64,000 nt of DNA from Flavobacterium endoglycinae (GCF_017352115.1 NZ_CP071448.1:2379001-2443000), one strand, 5' to 3'; positions 25,992-35,676 are shown, counted from the stretch's first letter. The notes: generated by a model from the sequence alone, not told the origin. Numbers and translations are program-made.

Positions 25992-26120
25992 TCAACTGAA
26001 ACTTTTATCAGAACATGTAAGCAAAGCTTTTGTAATAATTGGATTATTGAATTTTACCGATTGTGCAGTTGCTGCAATCGATAAAAGCAAAACGGAAAGG
26101 CTTGTAAATAGGTTTTTCAT
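25992..26120 (-). pseudogene. Remnant of a secreted protein gene (signal peptide plus 22 residues)
   Basis: An ATG-initiated frame of 42 codons: a clean signal peptide (MKNLFTSLSVLLLSIAATAQ) followed by SVKFNNPIITKALLTCSDKS and a stop. The KFNNPI piece is how many secreted GH43 proteins begin just before their HPDPS motif, so this looks like the 5' end of a lost glycosidase gene. A genuine small exported peptide is the alternative. It ends 32 bases before the GH43 start codon. Confidence 0.5.
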
Positions 26121-26136
26121 AATTGATATGTTTTTT

Positions 26137-26243
26137 GCCACAAATTCACGAATTTTTACAAATCATAATTCGTGAAATTTGTAGTTATTTTTATTCAAGC
26201 AGATTTCACAAATTTTAATCATTGTAATTCGTGAATTCGTGGC
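26137..26243. repeat. Inverted-repeat element, copy 2 (gap 26121-26457)
   Basis: GCCACAAATTCACGAATT (26137-26154) and AATTCGTGAATTCGTGGC (26226-26243) are the termini; nested copies of AATTCGTGAAATTTG and CACAAATTTT lie inside. Just after it GCAGATTGA is repeated almost three times (26255-26279). The remaining 178 bp up to the next stop show nothing further. Confidence 0.7.
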
Positions 26244-26457
26244 TATTTTTTTAAGCAGATTGAGCAGATTGAGCAGATTTAAAAAATCCTTTTAATCTGT
26301 ACCTTTATTTTTTTAACACATAGAATCATAGCATTACGTTGTCTGAAAAAGGCATTTCATTTATTTAAATTCACATAGCAATCTATGTGTTCAAATCTAG
26401 ATTTGTTTTTTCTCTTTTATTGACTAGAAAATCTATGTTTCTATGTGTTTAAATTTT

Positions 26458-28077
26458 CTAATTTATTTTTTTACCCCAAACGGTTAATCCTGCACTATTG
26501 ATTCCGGCATAGGTTAAAGTCACTTTTCTGGTTGATGATTCCCAATCCCACGCATCGACTACATTACATTTAATTCCATTTATAGTGGCCATTTTTTTAG
26601 CCGGATCATACGACCAAGTTCCTGTTATATCACCGCTAACTTTTTTGTCGGCTGTTAGATAAATCGTAACTGATTTTTGCATGGTTTTGTATTGGTAATT
26701 CATGGTAATCTGTTCCCAAGTCCCAACCAGATTTCCTTCTGCAAAAGTAGTTGTGGGAACTCCAGCGTAACGTTCTGGTTCTACAACTGGCCAGCCGTCT
26801 TCTGTCCATTGAATTCCGTGCACATGCCCCATCATGACCGCATTTGAAACATTGATTCCTGGAACTCCTTCTGGCAAACGTGCCTGTGAAGCATAAAACC
26901 ATTTTTTGGTTGTTGGGTTTTGAAAAACAGCACAATGCGAAAATCCAACCCAGCCGGTATGATTTTTAAATTGGTACGGATGTGTTAACAACGGAAAACA
27001 TTCGGCTCCATTTGTTATACTGATTCCAGTATTGGTTACATAAGGTCCGAGAATATTTTTGGAACGTGCTACACGTGTGTTGTAAGCCACCGATAATTCG
27101 TCATAAGCCAAAAACAAATAATAGTATTGTGTATCTGGATTGTAGATAATTTCAGGGCCTTCAAGCGCTTGCCAACGGTTTGTATTTACATTCCCGCGGC
27201 CTGCAATTCGAACTCCGTAATCGTCGATTGTTTTTAACTTATCTGGTTTTCCTGTTGTTGGATTTAATTTTAAAGCCGCGATTCCAGAATGCCAAGAGCC
27301 GTAAATTAAATATTGTTCTCCTTCGGGGGTTTCAATAAAACTCGGATCGATGGCGTTGAATTTAAAATAGGCATCCCAATCGTTTCCTCCATTTCTAACA
27401 TAACTTTTTACGCCGTCAGGTTCTGAGCAGACTACCATTCCTTTATCAACCCAATTATTGGATGCTAAATCTGTAGTTTCTGCCAAACCAATAAAAGCGC
27501 GTTCTGTCCAAGAAGTATTGGTATCTGTTCCAACAATTGGATTCGTTACCACAATGCTGTAATACATTCTAAAAACATTTCCCACTTTTCGAACGCATGG
27601 CGCCCAAAATCCGTAATTTGGATTTGTTATTGGAGGAAGTGCCGGACTCATTCTGGCTCTTTTATTATTTAGAGAATCTTTTACCCACGCTGGCGCCTCA
27701 AGCATTGAAGGTCCCATAAATTCCCAGTTGATTAAATCTTTTGATCTTCTGTAGAAAAAATGTCCGTTGCCATCGTGTGCGTTTCCATAAGAAGCATCGG
27801 TTTGATACATATAATAATATTCTCCCGATTTTTCAACTGACGGATCGTGTACGTTTGCCAGATTCCATTGCGATCGGTTTGACCAGCTTGCAAACGCCGT
27901 ATAATTGTCGGCATAAGTCGGTCCATTAAATGTTGGCGTCACTACAGGCGGATCAACTACAACGGGCGGCTCTGGTGCTAACGCCGGATCATCTTTTGAA
28001 CAGCTTGTCATTAAAAGTGCTGCTGCAAAAAATCCGATGAAAGAAATGGTTTTTAAAATGACGTCTTCTTTTTTCAT
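26458..28077 (-). CDS. GH43 arabinanase with C-terminal beta domain, lipoprotein
   Basis: A 539-residue surface or periplasmic glycosidase. The signal ends in the lipobox MTSC (cysteine about residue 26) and is followed by an acidic stretch and a proline-valine linker (APEPPVVVDPPVV), a layout seen in surface-exposed Bacteroidota lipoproteins. The GH43 catalytic segments are VHDPSVEKSGEYYYMY, NAIDPSFIET and ALEGPEIIYNP. Beyond about residue 440 a separate beta domain (GTWEQITMNYQYK ... TLTYAGINSAGLTVWGKK) resembles the C-terminal domain found in endo-arabinanases of this family. It starts 10 bases after the upstream GH51 stop, so the two are certainly cotranscribed. Likely the enzyme that cuts arabinan outside the cell before SusCD import. 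Confidence 0.9.
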   Translation of the reverse strand: MKKEDVILKTISFIGFFAAALLMTSCSKDDPALAPEPPVVVDPPVVTPTFNGPTYADNYTAFASWSNRSQWNLANVHDPSVEKSGEYYYMYQTDASYGNAHDGNGHFFYRRSKDLINWEFMGPSMLEAPAWVKDSLNNKRARMSPALPPITNPNYGFWAPCVRKVGNVFRMYYSIVVTNPIVGTDTNTSWTERAFIGLAETTDLASNNWVDKGMVVCSEPDGVKSYVRNGGNDWDAYFKFNAIDPSFIETPEGEQYLIYGSWHSGIAALKLNPTTGKPDKLKTIDDYGVRIAGRGNVNTNRWQALEGPEIIYNPDTQYYYLFLAYDELSVAYNTRVARSKNILGPYVTNTGISITNGAECFPLLTHPYQFKNHTGWVGFSHCAVFQNPTTKKWFYASQARLPEGVPGINVSNAVMMGHVHGIQWTEDGWPVVEPERYAGVPTTTFAEGNLVGTWEQITMNYQYKTMQKSVTIYLTADKKVSGDITGTWSYDPAKKMATINGIKCNVVDAWDWESSTRKVTLTYAGINSAGLTVWGKKIN

Positions 28078-28087
28078 CTTTGTTATT

Positions 28088-29626
28088 TTATTTTCCTTCT
28101 AAAACAACTACTGAGAAAGGAGGAATCGTAATTTCAAGTTTTCCTTTTTTGTTTTCGAAACCTTTAAAAACTGTCGCAACAATTTTATTTGGGTTTTCGA
28201 ATGAATTGTAATCTTGTAACTTAGCTGATGTGATAACCGTTCCTGTAAAGTTTTTCACTCCTAAATCTTTTACATCAATTTCGATTTTGTTTTTGTTTTT
28301 TGCGTCTACGTTTACAAGTGAAATATGAACTGCTCCATTTTTATCTTTTGATGCTGATGCTGAAACTGCTGGAAGTTTTTCTCCATTAAAAGTATAGGAT
28401 GGCGATTCGAAACTTACAGGCAGTAATTTAGCATCTTGGTGCACGCTGTACATTTTCATTACATGATACGTTGGTGTTACAATCATTTTAGCTTTGTCGG
28501 TAAGAATTACAGCTTGTAAAACATTTACACATTGTGCTAAATTTGCCATACGAACACGGTCTGCATGGTTGTTGAAAATATTCAATGTCGCTCCTGCTAA
28601 AACGGCATCACGCATTGTGTTTTGCTGGTATAAAAATCCTGGATTTGTTCCTTTTTCTACTTCGTACCAGCCTCCCCATTCGTCAACAATCATGGCTACT
28701 TTTTTCTCTGGATCGTATTTGTCCATAATAGCCGAATGTTTAGTAACCAATTCTTCCATTTTTAAAGCCGACTGCATGGTTTTGAAATAACCTTCTTCTG
28801 TAAAATTTCTGTCGTCTCCTTTTTTACCCCAATCAATTACAGCATAGTGGTGAACGCCAACTCCGCCTAACATATTCAACGGAATTCCTTTCATTAAAAC
28901 TTCTGTCCAATTGTAATCAGAGCTGTTTGATCCTGAAGCAATTCTTGTAATTCCTCCTGTATTTTCCCAGTCTGACATGAAAGTTGCGTATTTACGATAT
29001 TCGCCCGCATAATATTCTGCAGTCATATTTCCTCCGCATCCCCAAGCTTCATTTCCAATTCCCCAGTATTTTACTTTCCAAGGTTCTTTTCTTCCGTTTT
29101 TTGCACGTAAATCACTCATTGGACTTTTACCGCTAAAGTTTGTGTACTGAACCCAATCAGCCAATTCCTGAACTGTTCCGCTTCCTACGTTTCCAGATAA
29201 ATACGGTTCTGCTCCAAGAAGTTCACACATATTCAAGAAATCGTGTGTTCCAAAACTGTTGTCTTCGGTTACTCCGCCCCACCATTTGTTTACAATAGTT
29301 GGTCGTTGTTCTTGTGGTCCAATTCCATCTTTCCAGTGATAGGTATCGGCAAAACAACCACCCGGCCATCTTAAATTTGGAATTTTTAAATCTTTTAAAG
29401 CAGCAATGATATCATTTCTTACTCCTTTTGTATTTGGAATTTTTGAAGTGTCTCCCACAAAAAATCCTCCGTAAATGCAACGGCCTAAATGTTCTGCAAA
29501 ATGACCATAAATGTTTTTATCAATTGTGGGTGCATCAGCAGAATTTTTAATGGTTATTGTGGTCTGCGCGAAATTCAGCTGACTACAAAACGAAATTACA
29601 AATGAGATTAAAAGTGCTTTTTTCAT
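28088..29626 (-). CDS. GH51 alpha-L-arabinofuranosidase
   Basis: Removes arabinofuranosyl residues from oligosaccharides. The 512-residue protein has a signal peptide (LLISFVISFCSQLNFAQ) and the compact GH51 core: NIYGHFAEHLGRCIYGG, LRWPGGCFADTYHWKDGIGP, the acid/base glutamate in WGIGNEAWGCGG and the nucleophile glutamate in MIVDEWGGWYEVE, ending with a beta domain (ITIPPFSVVVLEGK). It lies between two GH43 genes with gaps of 56 and 10 bases and belongs to the transcript that begins at susC. This is the standard-length bacterial type, unlike the longer GH51 at 22,891. Confidence 0.94.
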   Translation of the reverse strand: MKKALLISFVISFCSQLNFAQTTITIKNSADAPTIDKNIYGHFAEHLGRCIYGGFFVGDTSKIPNTKGVRNDIIAALKDLKIPNLRWPGGCFADTYHWKDGIGPQEQRPTIVNKWWGGVTEDNSFGTHDFLNMCELLGAEPYLSGNVGSGTVQELADWVQYTNFSGKSPMSDLRAKNGRKEPWKVKYWGIGNEAWGCGGNMTAEYYAGEYRKYATFMSDWENTGGITRIASGSNSSDYNWTEVLMKGIPLNMLGGVGVHHYAVIDWGKKGDDRNFTEEGYFKTMQSALKMEELVTKHSAIMDKYDPEKKVAMIVDEWGGWYEVEKGTNPGFLYQQNTMRDAVLAGATLNIFNNHADRVRMANLAQCVNVLQAVILTDKAKMIVTPTYHVMKMYSVHQDAKLLPVSFESPSYTFNGEKLPAVSASASKDKNGAVHISLVNVDAKNKNKIEIDVKDLGVKNFTGTVITSAKLQDYNSFENPNKIVATVFKGFENKKGKLEITIPPFSVVVLEGK

Positions 29627-29682
29627 AATGGTTTTTTGTTTTTAGAGGAAAGCCCGACAAACTTTCCTCTGAATTTTAGTTT

Positions 29683-30687
29683 TTAATAAGAAAGTGTTGG
29701 CCATCCAGATGACCAAGTAAAATATACAATTTCAAGTTTTGGATTTCCGTTATCCGCGCCGTCATAATAATGAACAGCTCCTTTTTGGGTTCCTGTGATT
29801 CTAGACAAATGACCTGGACCTATGTAGTTTCCTTGTGTAGCCAGAACAGTTGTTCCTCCGCCATTTTTTAAAGAAACTCCGTTTTTATCAACGAAAGGTC
29901 CAAACGGACTTGTTGAACGTCCAACTACAATATAATACGTACTGTTTACGCCATTGCAGCAAGTGCCTCTGTTTACAAATAAATAGTAATAACTTCCTTC
30001 TTTAATTAAACAAGGCGCTTCCCAAGATGCGCTGTTTCCGCCAGCAACAATGGTTCTGCTTCCTGTTGTTTTTCCTGTTGAAGGATTAATTTGGATTACT
30101 CCAATACCCGCATGCCATGAGCCATAAGCCATATAAACATTGCTTCCATCCACCAAAATAGAGGGATCGATGGCATTGACATCTGAGGAAGATGAGGAAG
30201 AAACGACAACGCCTCTATCTGTCCAAGTTGTTCCTGCGCTTTGCGAAATGGCTGGTGTTGTCACCAATCCAATTGCTGATGTCGCCGAACCAAATGTAGA
30301 ACAAGAATAGTACATATTCCATCTGTTATTGAACCAGGCAACATCTGGCGCCCAGAACGTTTTTACGAATCCTGGAACATATCCTGTAATCCAGCTTGGA
30401 GTTGATGAAAAAACAGATGTTCCCCATGTCCAGCTGGTTAAATTGGTTGAATACGTCATTGGAATATTATCTCCCGTAGTAAAAACATAATAATTAACAC
30501 CGCTTTTTACAATCGTACTCGGATCGTGCGATGGCACATTTCCGCTGACTGTTTTGGCTGTTAAATTAGTAACCTGTGAATCCTGAGTATTTACAGCTGT
30601 TGCTGCTTGCTCTGTTGGGACTATCTCTTCATTTTGACAACTCCCAAATAATATCGCCAATACAACCAAACTTATAATTGTTTTCAT
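29683..30687 (-). CDS. GH43 endo-arabinanase-like lipoprotein
   Basis: With the start at 30687 (MKTIISLVVLAILFGSC) the 334-residue product is a lipoprotein (lipobox FGSC, cysteine 17) followed by a spacer of about 40 residues and a GH43 propeller with SHDPSTIVKSGVNYYVF, NAIDPSILVDG and WEAPCLIKEGSYYYLF. A longer frame from 30756 adds a run-in that crosses the hairpin at 30749-30785 and is not likely. GH43 enzymes of this kind cleave alpha-1,5-arabinan. It is the first glycosidase after susD and probably acts at the cell surface together with SusCD. Confidence 0.9.
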   Translation of the reverse strand: MKTIISLVVLAILFGSCQNEEIVPTEQAATAVNTQDSQVTNLTAKTVSGNVPSHDPSTIVKSGVNYYVFTTGDNIPMTYSTNLTSWTWGTSVFSSTPSWITGYVPGFVKTFWAPDVAWFNNRWNMYYSCSTFGSATSAIGLVTTPAISQSAGTTWTDRGVVVSSSSSSDVNAIDPSILVDGSNVYMAYGSWHAGIGVIQINPSTGKTTGSRTIVAGGNSASWEAPCLIKEGSYYYLFVNRGTCCNGVNSTYYIVVGRSTSPFGPFVDKNGVSLKNGGGTTVLATQGNYIGPGHLSRITGTQKGAVHYYDGADNGNPKLEIVYFTWSSGWPTLSY

Positions 30688-30748
30688 TGTTCTAATTTTA
30701 GTTACTGTTAAAAAAATTACTTTTCTTGTATTCCAAATCGTAAGGAAT

Positions 30749-30785
30749 AATATCATGTGAAGTGTTTAGTTCTTCACATGATATT
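30749..30785 (-). other. Stem-loop upstream of GH43 gene
   Basis: Perfect 13-bp arms AATATCATGTGAA / TTCACATGATATT with an 11-base loop. No T run follows on the minus strand. Probably sets mRNA levels between susD and the enzyme genes. Confidence 0.6.
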
Positions 30786-30819
30786 AGGTATTTAACTAAC
30801 TCAAATATTTTTAGTCTCG

Positions 30820-30856
30820 GTTTTCAGACACAGTATACCGTTACTGCCACTGAAAA
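30820..30856 (-). other. Stem-loop directly after susD
   Basis: GTTTTCAG (30820-30827) pairs with CTGAAAAC (30849-30856), and CAGTA with TACTG inside. With the next hairpin it forms a double structure in the 183-bp susD-GH43 gap, likely protecting the susCD mRNA from 3' decay. Confidence 0.55.
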
Positions 30857-30870
30857 CTAAGACGGTAAAC

Positions 30871-32433
30871 TTAATAACTCTCATTTTGAACAGTTCCCGG
30901 ATTATTATCCATTTCTAATTGCGGAATCGGGTAGTATTCTCTTCCTTTTGTATACGAATTGAATTCGGCATCTCTGGCTTTTAACCAAGCTAATTTCGTT
31001 GGATTATCCAACCAGCCCCAGCGGCGGATGTCATCAAAACGGTGTCCTTCAAGCGGAAATTCTAAGAATCTTTCGTGACCAATCTGTTCTCTCATTTGAT
31101 CTTGAGTCATTCCGGGTTTTGTAACTGACAGGTCTGGAAGGTTTACTCGGTTTCTTACCATTTGGATATAAGTGTAAGCTCCCGGAGTATCGCCTGTTTC
31201 ATTTAAGCATTCGGCATACATTAAAAGAATATCTGCATATCGTAATAAACGTTCGTTGATACCAGAACGCCAGTCGTATTCGTCTGCAAATTGACCGTCA
31301 GAGTTTTGGTATTTTCTGCAGAATAAATCATTTAAATCGGCTGGGCTTGAAGCATAAAATGTGGCAAAATCTTTTCCATACAATTGCATACCGCCCGGTT
31401 TGTTATAGAAAATAGTAGCTTCTAAACGCGGATCATCTCCTCCCGTTTTTGTTTTTTCTTCTTTAAATTCGTTGAATAATGCCCATGTTGGCTGCACGTC
31501 TGTCCATCCAAAAGCACGAGGAGCATAGGTAATTGCTCTTGCAGAAGTTTTTCCCCATCCTGATGCAGGTGCACCTCCCCAGCCTAAATCTACTCCTCCG
31601 GCATCTCTGCTGAATTGTACTTCAAAAAGAGATTCTGAATTGTTTTCATTAGCTGTGGTAAAATTGTCTCTATAATTCGCTACCAAAGAGTATACTCCTA
31701 AATCTATAACTTGTTTAAAAGTGGTTCTGGCGTTTGTAAAATCTTTAATAAACAAATAGGTTTTTCCTAAATATCCTAATGCAGCGCCTTTTGTTGCACG
31801 TCCTTTTTGTCCTCCATCTAATCCAGAAAGACCATCATAAGTGTTTGGCAGTAAATCGGCAGCGGCTTTAAAATCGGCAATAACCTGCGCCCAACCTTCT
31901 TCTTGTGTTTTCTGCGGATAATAAACGGCTAATTCTGTTGGAAGAGGCACATTTTTAAACAGATTTACGGCATGAAATAAATACAACCCTCGTAAAAAGT
32001 AAGCTTGTCCTAAGATTCTGTTTTTTAAAGCTTCATCTTTAAAATCAATTCCTGGAACGTTTGTCAATACCTGATTAGCTCTGTAAATTCCTTGATAATA
32101 GGTTTCGTAAGCCCAGCCATAAATAGAAGCGTCGGCTACATTTGAGTTAAAATGTCCTGCATTGTACATGGAACCCCAAGGACTATTTGTACGAGCATCA
32201 TCTGCTCTTGCATCGAGTAACAATGGTGTACTTCTCATGTAAGTACCATCTGTTAATAAACTTCCATACACAGCATTTATTCCTTGCAAAGCGTCTTCAT
32301 CTGACTTCCAGAAAGAATCAACTGCATTATTATTAGGATCAAGCTGTTCTAAGTCTTCATTGTCTACGCAGCTTGTGGTTACCAAAGCAAGCGAAAAGAA
32401 AACTGCTATATAATTGAATATTTTATATTTCAT
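30871..32433 (-). CDS. susD: SusD-like sugar-binding lipoprotein
   Basis: Surface lipoprotein that caps the SusC channel and captures oligosaccharides. The 520 residues have a lipoprotein signal (lipobox TTSC, cysteine about 22), then the usual EDLEQLDPNN start, TPR-like helices (GQAYFLRGLYLFHAVNLFKNVPL is a SusD landmark) and the C-terminal signature RLLRYADILLMYAECLNE ... GHRFDDIRRWGWL. It starts 30 bases after the susC stop. The enzymes around it are all arabinan-directed, so arabino-oligosaccharide is the likely ligand; that is an inference from context. Confidence 0.94.
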   Translation of the reverse strand: MKYKIFNYIAVFFSLALVTTSCVDNEDLEQLDPNNNAVDSFWKSDEDALQGINAVYGSLLTDGTYMRSTPLLLDARADDARTNSPWGSMYNAGHFNSNVADASIYGWAYETYYQGIYRANQVLTNVPGIDFKDEALKNRILGQAYFLRGLYLFHAVNLFKNVPLPTELAVYYPQKTQEEGWAQVIADFKAAADLLPNTYDGLSGLDGGQKGRATKGAALGYLGKTYLFIKDFTNARTTFKQVIDLGVYSLVANYRDNFTTANENNSESLFEVQFSRDAGGVDLGWGGAPASGWGKTSARAITYAPRAFGWTDVQPTWALFNEFKEEKTKTGGDDPRLEATIFYNKPGGMQLYGKDFATFYASSPADLNDLFCRKYQNSDGQFADEYDWRSGINERLLRYADILLMYAECLNETGDTPGAYTYIQMVRNRVNLPDLSVTKPGMTQDQMREQIGHERFLEFPLEGHRFDDIRRWGWLDNPTKLAWLKARDAEFNSYTKGREYYPIPQLEMDNNPGTVQNESY

Positions 32434-32463
32434 TTTAATACGTTTTTAAATGGTTAAACCTGC

Positions 32464-35400
32464 TTAGAATGTTACTTCTACTCCTAAAGAAATTGTTCTT
32501 GGGTTTGGGAAAGATCCTGCATCATATCCTCTCGAAATCAATCCGTCGCTGTTAAAATCTGGATCATATCCTTTGTATTTCGAAATAATCAACAGATTTT
32601 GTCCATTTAGGTAAACCTTTGCTTTTTGAATAAATTTATCTTTTATCGGAATGTTATAACCAAGTTCCATGGTTTGTAACTTCACGTAATCACCGCTTTC
32701 AATAAATCGGTTAGAATCTCTTGCATTTCCGTTTGGATCTCCAATAACGGGAGCAGGAATATTAGTATTGGTGTTTGTTGGTGTCCAATAATTTAATTCG
32801 TCTGTATGATGATTTGTATATTGTCCGATCATCAAATTGCGGTACATTGCATTGAATACTTTGTTGCCGCCAGCTCCCTGCCAAAACATTGAAAAATCAA
32901 AGTTGGAATACGAAGCGCTGAAATTTAATCCAAAACCATATTTAGGAATGGTTACTCCTTGGAAAGTTCTATCGGCATCTGTAATTTGTCCATCGCCGTT
33001 TACATCTTTAAATTTCACATCACCCGGCGCAGCACCTGTTTGTTTTGGAGAAGAAGCTACCTCAGCTGCATTTTGGAAAATTCCAATGGCTTCCCAAGCA
33101 AACATTTCTCCTACAGATCTTCCTACTTCTGTTTTAGAAACTGCTCCATAAATAGGGTTTCCGTTTACACCAATTTTGGTTACTTCATTTTTAAGTGTTC
33201 CAAAGTTGGCTGAAATATCATATTTAAATTTACGATGATGATTGCTGTACGACGCTGTAAACTCTACTCCTGAGTTTTTCATAGATCCTGCATTTGTTGT
33301 AATACTCGCCGGAAAAGCACCTGTAGAATATGGAAGCGGTACACCTAGTAGTAAATCATCTGATTTTTTAATAAAGTATTCTGCTGTAAATTGTAAATCG
33401 TTGTTTAAGAATCCTAATTCAATTCCAACATTTGAGTTTGTTGATTTTTCCCAGTGAACATTTGGATCTAACGAACTAACTACTGTTGTTCCCGGTGCCA
33501 GCTGATTATTAAAATCGTATCCTGCAAAACTGTTTACGGTTGTGGCAAAGAAATATTGAGGAATGGTATTGTTACCAATTGTTCCGTAACCTCCACGAAG
33601 TTTAATATTGCTCACCCATAATGGTAAGTGTATAAATTTTTCGTTGCTGATTTTCCATCCTCCTGAGAAAGAGTAAAAGTTTGCTGAATTATTAATTTTA
33701 CTGAAAAGAGAGGTTTTATCTTGTCTAAAATTTGCCTGTACCAAATAGCGGTCATCATAAGAATAGTTTAATCTGCTGATGTATGAAATTCCAGTAATTG
33801 TAAATTTATATTCACCCGCATCTCTTGAATCTGCATATTGTACCATTGGAATTTCTCCCGGAGTAAATCCTACACCTCTTGACCAGTGGTTGTAATTCTC
33901 TCTTTTTTCCTGAATCCATCCTGCCAAAGCATCAATTTTATGTTTGCCAAGCGTCACTTCATAGGTTAGTAAATTGTTTAGGAATGTTCTTAATTCATTT
34001 CCATTTGAAATATCTAAAGATGCTTCATCATTTGTCGTAATATAATACCATCCTAGATCACTTGGCGGAATAAATTTTCGGTTCTGCCAGTCGGTTCTAT
34101 CGTAACTTACATCTAATTTGTATTTAAGACCTTTTACGATTTCAACTTCTCCCCAAACGTCTCCTATGAAACGGTTTCTTTTTCCGTTATTATCAATCAG
34201 GTTGTTGTATCCAATTGGATTCATTGAAATGGCTCTTTGAGTCAAGTTGTCTGTACCGCCATAGCCTCCTAATCTATTCGGATCGTAAACTGGCATCGTT
34301 GGTACCGCTCCCAAGATATCGCTGATAACCGTTTGTCCTGCGTTGTATTCGTTGAAGATTTCTTTATCAGATTGTGTGTAGGCTATTTTAGCACCATATT
34401 TAAATCTTCCTTTTTTACCATTCAAATTTAAGTTGGTTGAAAGCCTCTCATAGTCCTGCGGCGTTTTGATATAACTTGTGTTTTTAAAGTAATCAACATT
34501 AAAGCTGTAGGCTAAATTTTCTGCACCGCCATTAAACGTTAGCGCCTGATTTTGTACCACACCAGTTTGAAAAGCTTCTTTCTGCCAATCTGTATTTACA
34601 TTCGAAATATAAGACGGACTGTTCGGATCATTTCCTGGAGCAATACTCACTGGAACTCCGGCTCTGATATCACGGTTACGTTCTGCTTCGCTTGTAATTT
34701 TTTGATAGCCAACGCGGTCTGTAACATCCCATTTTTTAGCAACATTTTGAAGACCCACGATTGATTTGAATTTGATATCCATTTTTCCGGCCTTCCCTTT
34801 TTTGGTGGTAATGATTACAACTCCGTTTGCACCGCGCACTCCATAAATCGCAGCCGAAGAAGCATCTTTTAAAACCTGCATCGATTCTATTTCTCCCGGA
34901 GCAAAATCATAAGGAGAGTCAACCATGATTCCGTCAATTACAAAAAGGGGATTGTTATTACTGAAAGAAGTTATCCCTCTAATCTTCACATTTACAAATC
35001 CTCCAGGTTCACCAGATGATTGTACAGTAACACCCGGAACCTGTCCTTGAAGCATTTTTGCAGCATCATACGTTACTGTTTTTTTCGCCGATTCTAAGTT
35101 TACGACACTTACAGATCCTGTTAAGTCGGCTTTTTTCTGCGAACCGTAACCTATCACGACTACCTCATTCAGTTTGTTGGTATCTTCTCCCAAAGCGACA
35201 TCTATTTTAGACTGGCTTCCTACGGTTATTTCTTTGTTTTGAAATCCTATAAATGAATACACTAAAACATCATTTGGAGATGCTTTAATCGAATACTCTC
35301 CATCAAATCCAGTTGTGGCTACTGTTTTGGTTCCTTTTATCATAATATTCACACCCGGCAGAGGAAGATTATCCTGTGCCGATGTAACAACTCCATTAAT

Positions 35401-35520
35401 CGTTTTGCCTTGAGCCGACATTTGATTAACAGAAAATAACAGCATTAATAATGCTGTAATCCAATGTTTTTTTGACAATAAAAAATTGCCATACAAAATT
35501 AATTGCGGGTTTGTAATCAT
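32464..35520 (-). CDS. susC: SusC-like TonB-dependent outer-membrane transporter
   Basis: Outer-membrane channel that imports oligosaccharides using TonB energy. Of 1018 residues, about 1-37 are the signal region (HWITALLMLLFSVNQMSAQ), 38-115 the carboxypeptidase-like regulatory domain typical of SusC (TINGVVTSAQDNLPLPGVNI), then the LNEVVVIGYGSQKKADLTGS segment that starts the plug, the plug end GVRGANGVVIITTKKG, and a barrel finishing PRTISLGVEVTF with a terminal aromatic residue. Together with susD it heads a transcript through the glycosidase genes. Upstream are two good copies and one weak copy of the AraR-type palindrome. Confidence 0.95.
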   Translation of the reverse strand: MITNPQLILYGNFLLSKKHWITALLMLLFSVNQMSAQGKTINGVVTSAQDNLPLPGVNIMIKGTKTVATTGFDGEYSIKASPNDVLVYSFIGFQNKEITVGSQSKIDVALGEDTNKLNEVVVIGYGSQKKADLTGSVSVVNLESAKKTVTYDAAKMLQGQVPGVTVQSSGEPGGFVNVKIRGITSFSNNNPLFVIDGIMVDSPYDFAPGEIESMQVLKDASSAAIYGVRGANGVVIITTKKGKAGKMDIKFKSIVGLQNVAKKWDVTDRVGYQKITSEAERNRDIRAGVPVSIAPGNDPNSPSYISNVNTDWQKEAFQTGVVQNQALTFNGGAENLAYSFNVDYFKNTSYIKTPQDYERLSTNLNLNGKKGRFKYGAKIAYTQSDKEIFNEYNAGQTVISDILGAVPTMPVYDPNRLGGYGGTDNLTQRAISMNPIGYNNLIDNNGKRNRFIGDVWGEVEIVKGLKYKLDVSYDRTDWQNRKFIPPSDLGWYYITTNDEASLDISNGNELRTFLNNLLTYEVTLGKHKIDALAGWIQEKRENYNHWSRGVGFTPGEIPMVQYADSRDAGEYKFTITGISYISRLNYSYDDRYLVQANFRQDKTSLFSKINNSANFYSFSGGWKISNEKFIHLPLWVSNIKLRGGYGTIGNNTIPQYFFATTVNSFAGYDFNNQLAPGTTVVSSLDPNVHWEKSTNSNVGIELGFLNNDLQFTAEYFIKKSDDLLLGVPLPYSTGAFPASITTNAGSMKNSGVEFTASYSNHHRKFKYDISANFGTLKNEVTKIGVNGNPIYGAVSKTEVGRSVGEMFAWEAIGIFQNAAEVASSPKQTGAAPGDVKFKDVNGDGQITDADRTFQGVTIPKYGFGLNFSASYSNFDFSMFWQGAGGNKVFNAMYRNLMIGQYTNHHTDELNYWTPTNTNTNIPAPVIGDPNGNARDSNRFIESGDYVKLQTMELGYNIPIKDKFIQKAKVYLNGQNLLIISKYKGYDPDFNSDGLISRGYDAGSFPNPRTISLGVEVTF

Positions 35521-35556
35521 AAGTGGTTAGTTTAAGGTTGGATAGTGGTTTAATAA

Positions 35557-35577
35557 TAAGTGTTAATTTTACATTTG
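35557..35577. promoter_or_regulatory. AraR-type operator, susC leader
   Basis: TAAGTGT-N7-ACATTTG, 13 of 14 positions. It lies between the predicted susC transcription start and the start codon, so a bound repressor could block elongation. The right half also contains TACATTTG, a plus-strand -7-like box. Confidence 0.6.
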
Positions 35578-35606
35578 TAAATTTAACTAAAAAAAAAACA
35601 CGAAAA

Positions 35607-35635
35607 CAAATTAATATCACAAAAAAACATTGCAA
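35607..35635 (-). promoter_or_regulatory. Promoter of susC
   Basis: Minus strand TTG (35633-35635), 18 bases, TTAATTTG (35607-35614), one base off TAnnTTTG. Flanked on both sides by AraR-type palindromes. Confidence 0.4.
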
Positions 35636-35655
35636 AAAAAACACATATCGTAAAT

Positions 35656-35676
35656 TAAGTGTTTAAAACACATTTT
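35656..35676. promoter_or_regulatory. AraR-type operator, upstream of susC
   Basis: TAAGTGT-N7-ACATTTT, 13 of 14 positions, about 20 bp upstream of the predicted -33 box. Confidence 0.65.
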
